DNA of 64,000 nt from Flavobacterium jumunjinense (GCF_021650975.2 NZ_CP091285.1:2914001-2978000), one strand, 5' to 3'. Positions 43,848 through 52,125 are shown, numbered from the stretch's first letter. Translations and numbers: made by a program. Notes: generated by a model not told the origin, from the letters alone.

Positions 43848-44252
43848 ATGAACGAAGAAGAAATAATTGATATCAAAATGTATGTTCCTAAAGAAGCATC
43901 TACAGGAACTTATGAAGTAATAAGAATTTCGGAGAACAGGTATAAATTGACTCATAATAACCCTTTCAGTGAAATTTTAACTTACGGAACTATAATAGAT
44001 GTACTACCTGAAAAGAAAGATAAAGACACATTTGTATTCAAAAGAGTTTATGCTGAATCTGAATTTAATCTTGAAGTAATTGGTTTACCAATGTCTTTAA
44101 ACGAGACTGAAATGAGAGTTGTTGGACAAATGATTATTGCCGAAGGTGGATATTGGGAAGTTTTTTTTGGAGGAATGGGATATGTTAATCTGCCAAAAAC
44201 TTCTCAACTTAATGTAATTGACGAATTAAATAAGTTGATAAGAGAAAAATAA
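43848..44252 (+). CDS. Small cytosolic protein, possibly DUF4265-like (cassette cargo)
   Basis: The 134-residue protein has no signal or membrane helix. Its strand order (VPKEASTGTYEVIRISENRYKL, NNPFSEILTYGTIIDVLP, FKRVYAESEFNLEVI) looks like DUF4265, a small domain in which 'iPF....ygDvv' is typical. Some DUF4265 proteins sit in toxin-immunity loci, but that is not proven for this one. It starts 18 bases after the ACGTT core of the junction. The next gene follows 14 bases downstream, making this the only two-gene unit in the array. Confidence 0.45.
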   Translation: MNEEEIIDIKMYVPKEASTGTYEVIRISENRYKLTHNNPFSEILTYGTIIDVLPEKKDKDTFVFKRVYAESEFNLEVIGLPMSLNETEMRVVGQMIIAEGGYWEVFFGGMGYVNLPKTSQLNVIDELNKLIREK

Positions 44253-44266
44253 GAAAATTAAATCAA

Positions 44267-44608
44267 GTGTCAGAAGAATCAAAAAATATCGAATGTAAGT
44301 TGAAGTACTCGAATGATTCATTTCCTGGTTTAGAATGGAACGATTTTTTGAAGAATTGTAACGTAAATTTTTATACTTCTCCTAAAAACAGACTTTGGTA
44401 TTCAATCACAGGTAAAGGATATATAATTTGGATTTCTTCTTTTTATCCATCAAAAGAAAATGACTATACAATATGGTTATCGGATATTGAGATAAATAAA
44501 AATACACCGAAAATTGCATTTGAAATATTAGATGAATTTCTACAAGGAGCAATTGAAGAATTTGACAAGATGGAAATAATAAAAGAGCATAACAAAGTGT
44601 ATAATTAA
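44267..44608 (+). CDS. Small protein of unknown function, second gene of a two-gene cassette
   Basis: The start is GTG at 44267. The 113 residues have no signal or domain that can be named. It is acidic, with Trp-rich segments (FPGLEWNDFLKN, NRLWYSITGKGYIIWISSFY) and a C-terminal helix (AFEILDEFLQGAIEEFDKMEII). The strand-strand-helix order and small size resemble immunity-type proteins, and it may function with the preceding 134-residue protein. The stop is directly followed by the next attC-like junction. Confidence 0.4.
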   Translation: MSEESKNIECKLKYSNDSFPGLEWNDFLKNCNVNFYTSPKNRLWYSITGKGYIIWISSFYPSKENDYTIWLSDIEINKNTPKIAFEILDEFLQGAIEEFDKMEIIKEHNKVYN

Positions 44609-44717
44609 TTGCTAGTTCGAGCTTGTTTGCGAAAATCCTCTCAGATTTTCTATTCGGTATTTATTTGCTAAATTAGGTGCTTAAATACACAACAAACCGT
44701 ATACAAATACGTTGATA
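44604..44717 (+). repeat. attC-like site 6 (degenerate)
   Basis: The span from ATTGCTAGTTCG to TACGTTGATA contains an outer stem CTTGTTTG / CAACAAAC and an inner hairpin GAAAATC-CTCTCA-GATTTTC (about 44633-44652). It ends in ACGTTGATATTAATT at 44710, the start of the next unit. Confidence 0.45.
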
Positions 44718-46407
44718 TTAATTATCAAAACCACATCATTCAACTTAAAAAACATGAAACTTATACTAATTATTATTTCAGTTCTTACTAGTGCGGTTGC
44801 TTTTTCTCAAACTGATTTTGATAAGGAAATCAGTCAAATTCTGAACTCTTATGTTGACTCTGAATCAGAACCAGGCATAACTGTTGGAGTTGTACAAAAT
44901 GGAGTACTTATTTATCATGCTAGTAAAGGTTCTATGAATTTAGAGTATGGACTTCCTTTTAATGATTCAACAGTGTTTGGACTTGCTTCTATTACAAAAC
45001 AGTTTACATCAGCATGTATAGGAATATTGGAAAAACAAGAGAAATTATCAATTAATGATGATGTAAGAAAATATATTCCAGAATTAACTAATTATAAGGA
45101 TACCATACAAATAAAGCATCTTTTAAATCATACAAGTGGTATTCGAAACCATAACGTACTTCTTGATCTCCAAGGCTTTGATTATAAACATCGAGGCTAT
45201 ACGAATAAAATGATTCAAGACCTTATGTTCAAGCAAGAAGGTGTCAATAATTTGCCAGGGGAGAAGATGCTTTATTCTAATACCAATTATGTATTGCTTG
45301 CATTAATTATTGAAAGAGTTTCAGGAATGAAAATCGAAGAATTTGCCAAGCAAGAAATCTTTGAACCGCTGAAAATGCACAAAACCTTTTACACTAAGAG
45401 CTTAGAAGATATTATTGAAAACAGAGCATATCCTTATTACAAAGAGAGTGGGCAATACCAACAACCCAAATCCTTAACGCATTGTATTGGTGCAGGTGGA
45501 ATGGGCAGCACAGTTCAAGATTTAGCAAAATGGTCTAATGTATTTTTAAATCCAAATCATGATTTCTTCTATTTAGCAGATTTTATAACCGAATTAGACA
45601 CTTTAAACAACGGACAGTTAATGAAGCACGCTCGAGGAATGTTTATTTCTCCTTATAAAGGTTTTATAACTTATAATCACAGCGGTCGAGATTTAGGTAT
45701 GCGCTCTCAATTTATATGTATTCCAAAGAAAAGTTTAGCCGTCATTGTTTACACGAATTCTGAAGATATTAATGCAGTAAATATATCATATGAAATAGTA
45801 AATCTATTTATTGACGAAACATCGGTTGAGAATCAAAAACAAAAAACACACAAGCATTCTATCAACCAAAAAAAGAGATTTGAAGGAATTTATCAAGAAT
45901 TAAACAGTGATTTAAGAATGGATATTTTCGTTGAAAATGACACATTAAAAGCGATAAGTAGTTTTGGTAGAAATGCAACTCCCTTGATTTCAAAAAGTGT
46001 TAATTCATTAGTTCGAATTGATAACCCATCAATTGTATATACATTTCAGACAAAAGAAAGTACAGGTGCAGATTTATTAGTTGATTTTGGAGGAGCGATT
46101 TTCTATTTTGAAAAAATAGATCTTGCATTCAATCCCAATCAAAATTTAAATGAGTTTGTAGGAAACTATTATTCAGACGAACTCAACGTTAATTATTCCA
46201 TTTCAATTGAAAATAATAACCTGATTTTAGATTATCCCAACAATGAAGGCATCCTAATTAAAGAAGGTGCGAAAGACACATTTGGTGCAAACAGAAGAAC
46301 AAAGTACACCTTTATCCGTAGTAAAAATGGGAAGATAATTTCTTTTTTGGTTGCCTCTGAAGGAACTGTGAAAGATATATTATTTGAAAAAATAAACTAA
46401 TGCCAAC
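44711..46407 (+). mobile_element. Cassette-like unit with serine hydrolase (GTTGATATTA ... TAATGCCAAC)
   Basis: GTTGATATTA (44711-44720) and TAATGCCAAC (46398-46407) are complementary at 8 of 10 positions. One gene is enclosed. The right attC half after 46407 is poorly preserved. Confidence 0.45.
44754..46400 (+). CDS. Secreted serine hydrolase of the beta-lactamase class C family
   Basis: The start is set at ATG 44754 (MKLILIIISVLTSAVAFSQ, signal peptide); the frame extends 14 codons upstream into the junction. The 548-residue protein has the three class C/penicillin-binding motifs: SxxK as SITK in FGLASITKQF, YxN as YSN in LYSNTNYVLL, and HxG as HSG in YNHSGRDLG. The catalytic domain ends near residue 365. 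A beta-rich extra domain of about 170 residues follows (FEGIYQELNSDLRMDIF ... FVGNYYSDELNVNYSI), as in Pab87/lipocalin-type peptidases. It may be a D-aminopeptidase, esterase or resistance enzyme; the substrate cannot be told. It is the longest cargo gene of the array. Confidence 0.8.
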   Translation: MKLILIIISVLTSAVAFSQTDFDKEISQILNSYVDSESEPGITVGVVQNGVLIYHASKGSMNLEYGLPFNDSTVFGLASITKQFTSACIGILEKQEKLSINDDVRKYIPELTNYKDTIQIKHLLNHTSGIRNHNVLLDLQGFDYKHRGYTNKMIQDLMFKQEGVNNLPGEKMLYSNTNYVLLALIIERVSGMKIEEFAKQEIFEPLKMHKTFYTKSLEDIIENRAYPYYKESGQYQQPKSLTHCIGAGGMGSTVQDLAKWSNVFLNPNHDFFYLADFITELDTLNNGQLMKHARGMFISPYKGFITYNHSGRDLGMRSQFICIPKKSLAVIVYTNSEDINAVNISYEIVNLFIDETSVENQKQKTHKHSINQKKRFEGIYQELNSDLRMDIFVENDTLKAISSFGRNATPLISKSVNSLVRIDNPSIVYTFQTKESTGADLLVDFGGAIFYFEKIDLAFNPNQNLNEFVGNYYSDELNVNYSISIENNNLILDYPNNEGILIKEGAKDTFGANRRTKYTFIRSKNGKIISFLVASEGTVKDILFEKIN

Positions 46408-46481
46408 AAAACATATAAACGATAGTGGCCTATGGTACGCAATTGCTTATAGCTAGTAATTTAAGACATCTGGAATTTTAA

Positions 46482-47331
46482 ATGCAAAAAATTAAGGTAA
46501 GAACCATAAAAGGACCTAATTTGTTAGGGAGTTTTTCAATAAGTAAGTTAGATAATTTACTTGCTGAAAAAGATATGATCGAGAAAATACATCGGCACGG
46601 TTTCTTTTTTGTGCTTGCTATGGAAAAAGGAAATGGAGAACATCAAATTGATTTCACTAACTATGCTATTAATGATTATTCTATTTTTATTCTTCGTCCA
46701 GGTCAAAGTACATCAACTATTATTGAAGAAAGGAAGTAAGGGGTATTTAATGGCTTTTGATACTGGTTTTTATGCTCCAGATGAAAAACTAAAAAAAGAA
46801 ATGTTTATAACCGTGAGTAGAAATGACTACTACCAACTGGATTCTGAAACTTATAGTAGATTAAGACTTATATTAAATTGTATTTTTTCTGAATTTTTTA
46901 GTAAAAAAATAATGTTTAGATGCATTATTAAAGCAAATCTAGATCTGTTGTTTATAACATTATTTAGACAAATACAAAACACAGATATTCAAACTGAAAA
47001 TAACTCCTATGCTTTGAGTTTCCTTGAGAAATTATTGGAACTATTAGACATACATTTTTATAAGAAGAAGCAAGTAACCTATTATGCCGATAAACTAAAT
47101 CTAACTGTTTATCAACTAAATTCAATTACTAAAAAAACAATAGGAAAAAATTGTTCTCAATTAATCAATCAGCGTATATTACTCGAGGCTAAAAGAAATT
47201 TAATAGCTACATCTAACCAAATAAATGAAATTTCTTATCATTTAGGTTACAATGACACTTCCTATTTCATTAGGTTTTTTAAAAAGCAAACTGGATTAAC
47301 CCCTGAAACTTTTAGACAAAGCTTCAAATAG
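46482..47331 (+). pseudogene. AraC-family regulator broken by a frameshift near 46703
   Basis: The first frame (46482-46739) gives a cupin-like sensor start (IHRHGFFFVLAMEKGNGEHQID ... SIFILRPGQ). After GGTCAAAGT it goes out of frame and stops. The second frame, usable from about 46700 to 47331, continues VHQLLLKKGSKGYLMAFD and carries the two HTH motifs (VTYYADKLNLTVYQLN; INEISYHLGYNDTSYFIRFFK) ending TGLTPETFRQSF. Joined, the protein would have about 282 residues, the normal AraC length. A one-base indel is the simplest cause. Its next neighbour (DUF2938) is probably its target. Confidence 0.75.
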
Positions 47332-47408
47332 TCCTATAGAACTTACTATTTGTTCTATTACAACACATTTACCAAAAACTATCTTTGTAAAAATTAAAAA
47401 ACATAAAT

Positions 47409-47900
47409 ATGAATTCAATTTTGCAAGTAATTTTTATAGGTACAGGAGCTACTCTTTTTATGGATCTATACACTTTAATATTAAAACAATTCAGTATTAA
47501 AACACTTGACTACAAATTTGTAGGTAGGTGGATAGGGCATTTTCCAAAAGGAAAGTTTTTTCATCATAAGATAATGGAATCACCAACTATTTACTATGAA
47601 GTAATCTTAGGTTGGATAACTCATTATTTAATTGGAATTACATTTTCTTTTTTATTAGTCATTATTTACGGTAAACAATGGTTGGAAAATCCAACACTAG
47701 CACCTGCTTTAATTATTGGTATAATTACTATTATAGGTCCATTTTTAATAATGCAACCTGCTTTTGGTTTTGGAATTGCAGGTTCGAATTTACATGACTC
47801 AAATCAAGCTAGATTTATGAGTTTAATAACACACACAATATTTGGAATTGGTTTATATTTAAGTTCTTTGTTACTGAATCTAATACTAAAAATAGCTTAG
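47409..47900 (+). CDS. DUF2938 membrane protein
   Basis: The 163-residue protein has four membrane helices (about 5-24, 59-80, 99-118, 140-160). Conserved features of DUF2938 are visible: GTGATLFMDLYTL at the start, VGRWIGHFPKGKFFH, then WITHYLIGITF and QPAFGFGIAGSNL before the last helix. The family is of unknown function but is often found next to AraC-type regulators, as here. It is 78 bases from the regulator. A hairpin and attC-like palindrome follow the stop. Confidence 0.75.
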   Translation: MNSILQVIFIGTGATLFMDLYTLILKQFSIKTLDYKFVGRWIGHFPKGKFFHHKIMESPTIYYEVILGWITHYLIGITFSFLLVIIYGKQWLENPTLAPALIIGIITIIGPFLIMQPAFGFGIAGSNLHDSNQARFMSLITHTIFGIGLYLSSLLLNLILKIA

Positions 47901-47905
47901 ACAAT

Positions 47906-47934
47906 AACTGCTACAGCCAACAACTGTAGCTGTT
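47906..47934 (+). repeat. attC-like palindrome
   Basis: AACTGCTACAG pairs with CTGTAGCTGTT (one mismatch) around CCAACAA. It is immediately followed by GTTACACGACCTCT, which resembles the terminal repeat of IS1182-type element 2. The same CTGTAGCT/GTAGCT flank occurs at 49235. Confidence 0.4.
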
Positions 47935-48100
47935 ACACGACCTCTATAAAAATCTAAATTTTAAAAATAATTAGCTAAAAGAATCTTGTTTAAAGTGATT
48001 TAAATAAGATTCTTTTTTTTTAAGTAAATAGTATTTTATTAAAGTAGGCGACTTTGATATAAACTGAGTTTTTTTAGGGAAACAGATGTTGTGTTTTATT
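47935..48100 (+). repeat. MITE-like element between DUF2938 and TetR genes
   Basis: It starts with an IS element 2-type end (ACACGACCTCT). It contains the hairpin AAGAATCTT-GTTTAAA-GTGA-TTTAAAT-AAGATTCTT with a T run (47978-48020), then TTTAAGTAAATAGTA and a degenerate right end. It resembles the elements at 49241 and 52016. The hairpin can terminate transcription from DUF2938. Confidence 0.45.
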
Positions 48101-48149
48101 TTTAAAATATCTTTTTTTCGATTAAAAGCCTTTCTTAAATAAAAATAAT

Positions 48150-48173
48150 TATTTTTGTAACTGAACAGTCAGT
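48150..48173 (+). promoter_or_regulatory. Promoter (TATTTTTG) with overlapping TetR-type operator
   Basis: TATTTTTG (48150-48157) fits TAnnTTTG. ACTGAACAGTCAGT (48160-48173) is an imperfect palindrome of the type bound by TetR-family proteins. It covers the expected start site 3-20 bases before ATG 48177, so the regulator probably represses its own operon. Confidence 0.55.
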
Positions 48174-48176
48174 CAT

Positions 48177-48701
48177 ATGAATAATAAAGAAAAAATAGTA
48201 CAATCAGCATTAACTCTTTTTGCAAAGAATGGTTATACTGAAACATCAATAGATAAAATTGCAAAACATGCAGGTGTGTCGAAAGGATTAACCTACACCC
48301 ATTTTAAGAATAAAGAAGAATTATTAGTTGTTACCATTCAAAACACCATTGCGAAAATGACATCAGAAATGATGATGATTCAAGAACTAAATTTTAACGC
48401 TTTTTTCAATTTATTTTTTGCAAGTCTTCAGAATAATACAGAAATTATACGACTATGCCTTCTATTAGTAATTCACCCACAAACGCCTTCTAAGGTTATT
48501 AATATACTTGATAGTCAAAAAAATGAATTACTAAATCTATTTTCTACTTTATTGGAAAATAAATTTAGAGAAAATTCACAGCGTGAAGCTGAAATTTTAT
48601 TAGCAACCTTAGATGGAATTACAATAGAATACGTAACAAATCCTAATCCTTTAAACTTAAAAACTAAACAACAATATTTATCAAATAAATACACACTATG
48701 A
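48177..48701 (+). CDS. TetR-family transcriptional repressor
   Basis: The 174-residue protein has a TetR_N HTH at about 5-50: IVQSALTLFAKNGYTETSIDKIAKHAGVSKG, then LTYTHFKNKEELL (recognition helix and the following 'yyhF..KeeLl'). The remaining 120 residues form the variable ligand-binding helices. An ACTGA-N4-TCAGT-type operator overlaps the promoter. The stop codon overlaps the ATG of the next gene (ATGA), so the repressor and the membrane protein are translationally coupled. The membrane protein is therefore the likely target or ligand handler. Confidence 0.85.
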   Translation: MNNKEKIVQSALTLFAKNGYTETSIDKIAKHAGVSKGLTYTHFKNKEELLVVTIQNTIAKMTSEMMMIQELNFNAFFNLFFASLQNNTEIIRLCLLLVIHPQTPSKVINILDSQKNELLNLFSTLLENKFRENSQREAEILLATLDGITIEYVTNPNPLNLKTKQQYLSNKYTL

Positions 48702-49210
48702 ACGTAATAATAAAAATAATCATAACTGCTTTACTACTATTAATAGCAATCAACCCTTATTTTGAGAATGGTCAAATTCCTGGAGGACTAAGTGAGTTTA
48801 GAAGTTTAGGATTGATTCCAAGTATAATTTTAATTTTAATCTTTTTTACAGCAATAGCATTTTATTGTAAATCTTTACAAGCGACCCTTAACTTGATTAA
48901 AATTGAAAATAGGACACGAAAACCTAAAAGTATTTGGTATATGTATTTAATTCCTTTCAATTTTATTGAAGACTTTTTTATTATAATAGACATTTCAAAT
49001 TCTTTGAAAAATGAAATGAAATCAAACGAAAGCTTAAAGAAATTTGGAGATTTTGGTTTAACAATAGGAATAGGTTGGTCTGTAGCCCAACTCTTTTCGT
49101 TAATTCCAAATATAGCAGGACAAATTTCTGGATTTGTTGGTATAATTTTATGGATTATTCATTGGGTTTTAATTGAAAAAATAAACAAAGTGTTAAAAAA
49201 TAAATTGTAA
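48698..49210 (+). CDS. Four-helix membrane protein coupled to TetR regulator
   Basis: The 170-residue protein overlaps the TetR gene by four bases. Membrane helices lie near 5-17, 36-55, 85-100 and 127-160. A conserved-looking loop (RTRKPKSIWYMYLIPFNFIEDFFIIIDIS) and a DFGLTIGIGWSVAQLFSLIP segment suggest a DUF4328-like or related small membrane family, but this is not certain. Under TetR control it may take part in export or resistance, or sense membrane stress. Confidence 0.55.
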   Translation: MNVIIKIIITALLLLIAINPYFENGQIPGGLSEFRSLGLIPSIILILIFFTAIAFYCKSLQATLNLIKIENRTRKPKSIWYMYLIPFNFIEDFFIIIDISNSLKNEMKSNESLKKFGDFGLTIGIGWSVAQLFSLIPNIAGQISGFVGIILWIIHWVLIEKINKVLKNKL

Positions 49211-49240
49211 TAAAACGAATACACAACAATCGTAGCTGTT

Positions 49241-49411
49241 GCACAACCTAGTTTAAAAATAAAAATTTTAAAAAATGATAAACTAAAGCCAACTTAATTT
49301 TAAGCGAGGCTAGTCTTTTTTAAGTAAAATAGTATTTCTAAAAAAGCTTTAGTATAGTTTAAATCTGCTATTTTTACTTAAAAGATACATAATAAACTTT
49401 TAGATAAACTA
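49241..49411 (+). repeat. MITE-like element upstream of DUF2071 gene
   Basis: It follows GTAGCT with GTTGCACAACCT, as at the terminal repeat of IS1182-type element 2. It then carries TTTTTTAAGTAAAATAGTA and TTTAGTATAGTTTAAATC, TGCTATTTTTACTT (close to the 3' end of element 1). It ends about 10 bases before the next start codon. The TATTTTTA box could act as a promoter. Confidence 0.5.
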
Positions 49412-49419
49412 GAACAAAA

Positions 49420-50127
49420 ATGAAAATTCCCAAAATACACGGATATATTGATAGAAGAATTTTAATCAACTTTACAGTTGATCCTAAAGTTGTGGAGAAA
49501 ATTATTCCATTTCCTTTTAGACCAAAAACCTATAAGGATAAAGCCATTGTTGGGATTTGCCTAATAAGATTAAAAAACATTAAACCAAAAGGGTTTCCTG
49601 ACTTTGTTGGTGTAAACTCTGAAAATGGTGCCCACAGAATTGCTGTCGAATGGATCGAAAATGGAGAATTAAAATCGGGAGTTTATATTCCTCGAAGAGA
49701 TACTTCCCTTAAACTAAACACATTTGTAGGTGGACGCCTATTTCCTGGAAAACATTATTATGCGAAATTTAACGTTAAAGAAAATAACGGAAATTATCAT
49801 ATAGCTTTTAAAAGCTCTGACGATACAGAAATTTCAATAGACGCTTCTGAAACAAAATTATTTAGCAGTAAATCAATTTTTGAAACATTAGATAATGCTT
49901 CTGACTTTTTTGAGAACGGAGATCTTGGTTATTCACCAAACAAAGAAAAATTTGACGGACTAAGATTGAAAGCCTATAAGTGGGAAGTTAGTCCTCTTGA
50001 GGTTTCAAATGTTTCATCAAGTTTCTTTGAAAACGAAGAGATTTTCCCAAAAGGTTCGGTAACTTTTGACAATGCGTTATTAATGAGGGATATAGAACAC
50101 GAATGGGAAAGTGAAAAAGACAAATAA
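49420..50127 (+). CDS. DUF2071 family protein
   Basis: The 235-residue cytosolic protein matches the DUF2071/acetoacetate-decarboxylase-like pattern: RRILINFTVDPKVVEKIIPFPFRP at the start, AIVGICLIRLKNIKPKGFP, RIAVEWIENGELKSGVYIPRRDT, then GGRLFPGKHYYA. These family members have a beta-cone fold with an internal pocket; the enzymatic role is unknown. It is the first gene after the MITE-like element and may be driven by its promoter-like box. The gene is intact and of normal length. Confidence 0.75.
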   Translation: MKIPKIHGYIDRRILINFTVDPKVVEKIIPFPFRPKTYKDKAIVGICLIRLKNIKPKGFPDFVGVNSENGAHRIAVEWIENGELKSGVYIPRRDTSLKLNTFVGGRLFPGKHYYAKFNVKENNGNYHIAFKSSDDTEISIDASETKLFSSKSIFETLDNASDFFENGDLGYSPNKEKFDGLRLKAYKWEVSPLEVSNVSSSFFENEEIFPKGSVTFDNALLMRDIEHEWESEKDK

Positions 50128-50181
50128 TAGAAGGAACTTTAGCCATCAGTTTCCGATAACCAATTTTTTAAGAACCGAATT

Positions 50182-50490
50182 ATGAAAAACACCCAAAGAG
50201 TATTTTTGATAGTTTTTTCATTAGTAGCATGCGTTTTAGAATTAATAATGCTTGTAAATATATTTCCGAAAACTGGTTTAGGAAGAATTATATATATTCC
50301 ATTATGGATTATTATATTTTTGTTTATTTCAATATGTTTGACCAAAGGGAACAAACCATTAAAAAAAGTACTAATCAATCTGATAATAGCTCACTTAATA
50401 TTTTTTCACATTATGGTTTGGAGTTGGCCGCAATCAGCTGCGATACAGAAAAATTTAGTAAAAGAGTTTTATGCAAAGGTTTATAAATAA
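50182..50490 (+). CDS. Small three-helix membrane protein
   Basis: The 102-residue protein has membrane helices near 7-24, 36-54 and 68-85, joined by short basic loops (TKGNKPLKK). No family is recognised. It lies 54 bases downstream of the DUF2071 gene and could share its transcript. The end of the gene is followed by a degenerate junction with TAACAG and GTAGCTGTAGC. Other frames on both strands overlap it, but this one has the best hydrophobic pattern and a clean ATG. Confidence 0.5.
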   Translation: MKNTQRVFLIVFSLVACVLELIMLVNIFPKTGLGRIIYIPLWIIIFLFISICLTKGNKPLKKVLINLIIAHLIFFHIMVWSWPQSAAIQKNLVKEFYAKVYK

Positions 50491-50561
50491 AATGTTGGTA
50501 ACAGAATTAAATAGTAGCTTATTTGTAGCTGTAGCATAATTTTAAAAATAGAATTAATGAA

Positions 50562-51179
50562 ATGGATGCTGAAAAAATTAAAGATTTAAGAAGTAAAATA
50601 TCAATTCCTTTAGATGTTGCTATTCAACTATTAAAAAAGAACAATGGTAATGTTCTTAATTCAGAACTAGAATTTCATAATAATACTATTGTTGAGATAA
50701 GTGAAATTACAGCATGTGATTTTGAGCTTGCAAGAAAGTTCTATAATTTATATAATCATGATAGGGTAAAAGCAATTGAAAAACTTAATTCGAGACAAGT
50801 AATAATCACAACAAAAGAAAATTTAGTAGCACGAAATGAAATCGGTTTTGTTTTATGGCCTGAAAATAGAAAAGGAGAAAGTTACAAAACAAAAAAGCGA
50901 AATGATGCTTTCATTCCTTCTGCTGATTTTGAGTATGTAATTAATGAGTTTAAATCAGTTTTTCCATTAGAAAATTCTTGGAACAAAAGTGTAGATGAAT
51001 ATTTTGATATTTGTGGAAATAATTACTTTGATAAAGAAACTTGTGAAATAATAATTAACAAAATAAGACACACAAAAACGGACGAATTGAAAGTGGCAAA
51101 ATTTAAAAACGAACTTATCGATTGGCTCAATGACAAATTGCTGTATGCCGATTGCATTGTTGTATATGGGAACTTATAG
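50562..51179 (+). CDS. Protein of unknown function with UBA-like N-terminus
   Basis: The 205-residue protein begins KIKDLRSKISIPLDVAIQLLKKNNGNV. This fits a UBA/EF-Ts-type three-helix motif (L-R-x-x-T/S-x-x-x-x-x-x-C/A-x-x-A-L/I). A repeat of the same kind follows (ITACDFELARKFYNLYNHDRVKAIEKL). The rest (about 90-205) is mixed alpha/beta and unassigned, with WPENRKGESYKTKKR and an acidic stretch. It is probably cytosolic. It stands alone in its unit. Confidence 0.5.
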   Translation: MDAEKIKDLRSKISIPLDVAIQLLKKNNGNVLNSELEFHNNTIVEISEITACDFELARKFYNLYNHDRVKAIEKLNSRQVIITTKENLVARNEIGFVLWPENRKGESYKTKKRNDAFIPSADFEYVINEFKSVFPLENSWNKSVDEYFDICGNNYFDKETCEIIINKIRHTKTDELKVAKFKNELIDWLNDKLLYADCIVVYGNL

Positions 51180-51410
51180 TTGAAAGTTTATTTAGATAAA
51201 TACCATTAATTTTTGTTTGCACCTGACATAGGGTTGTCATTTATCAGATATAAATTTGCACTATATAATAGTTAAAGCAAATAAAATGACAAACGTAATT
51301 AACTGGTTTAAAATTCAAGCAATAAATTCCATTCAATGCATTAATGGTTTATTGCAGTAAATTCAAGTGATAAATAGTATACGTTTATCACTATAGAAAT
51401 AAAAACAGTT
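51180..51410. other. Intergenic junction
   Basis: About 230 bases contain a possible hairpin around AAATGACAAACG and two related stretches near 51240-51300 and 51340-51400 (ATTCAAG.AATAAAT, TTTATCA..TATA). No coding frame is plausible. No clear attC core was found. Confidence 0.35.
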
Positions 51411-51995
51411 ATGATGCATGAAATAAAACCAGAAACATTTTGCCCCAAAAGTCAAGCGGATTGGCGAGAATGGTTAATGAAAAATCATCAATCAAAAGAA
51501 TCCATTTGGTTAATTTACTATAGAACGGCAACAAAAGTTGCGACTTTAAGTTGGAGCGAAGCTGTTGATGAAGCACTTTGCTTTGGATGGATAGATAGTA
51601 CAAAAAAGACTATTGACAATGAACGATATATGCAATATTTTAGTAAAAGAAAACCGAATAGTATATGGTCTAAAGTAAATAAGACAAAAGTGGATTATTT
51701 AATTTCAAAGAATCTTATGCAAGAAACGGGATACAAAACTATTGAAGTTGCTAAGAAAAATGGTTCTTGGGCTATTCTAGATGAAGTAGAAGCTCTTATT
51801 ATTCCAGAAGGTTTAAAGATAGAATTTAACAAAAGAGTAGGGGCTTTGGAATATTACGAAAGTATAAGTAAATCGGCAAAGAAAATTTTATTAGCATGGG
51901 CTGTTCTTGCTAAAAGAAATGAAACAAGACAAAAAAGAATCATTGAAATAGCAGAAAATGCGAGTAAAAAACGAAAACCACCACAATTTAGATAG
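51411..51995 (+). CDS. YdeI/OmpD-associated family protein
   Basis: The 194-residue protein has the N-terminal YdeI/OmdA pattern: FCPKSQADWREWLMKNHQSKESIWLIYYR, then LSWSEAVDEALCFGWIDSTKKTID, RYMQYFSKRKPNSIWSKVNKTKV. The C-terminal half has ALEYYESISKSAKKILLAWAVLAKRNETRQKRI, the conserved last helix pair (written here in parts). Family members have been linked to bacteriocin protection and peptide resistance, but the biochemistry is unknown. It has an ATG start (ATGATG) and is the only gene of its unit. Confidence 0.8.
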   Translation: MMHEIKPETFCPKSQADWREWLMKNHQSKESIWLIYYRTATKVATLSWSEAVDEALCFGWIDSTKKTIDNERYMQYFSKRKPNSIWSKVNKTKVDYLISKNLMQETGYKTIEVAKKNGSWAILDEVEALIIPEGLKIEFNKRVGALEYYESISKSAKKILLAWAVLAKRNETRQKRIIEIAENASKKRKPPQFR

Positions 51996-52015
51996 CATAA
52001 AAGATCTTGTCAGTA

Positions 52016-52115
52016 GGAGCTGTTATGCAACTTTTTTAAAGTGAAATAGTACTTTAAAAAAGTTTTAGTATGGTTTAAATCTGCTATTTTTGCTTTAAAT
52101 ACAAATTGATAATTG
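52016..52115 (+). repeat. MITE-like element upstream of lipoprotein gene
   Basis: It follows GGAGCT and starts GTTATGCAACTTTTTT, continuing AAAGTGAAATAGTA, TTTTAGTATGG, TTTAAATCTGCTATTTTTG and CTTTAAAT. It closely matches 49310-49385. TATTTTTG at about 52085 is an exact TAnnTTTG box, about 33 bases before the next gene. Confidence 0.55.
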
Positions 52116-52125
52116 AGATAATTTT

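Noticed and set aside
50229..50486. Alternative + strand frame of 85 residues over the small membrane protein
   Set aside because: It has a mixed composition without a helix pattern, whereas the frame at 50182 gives three clear membrane helices.
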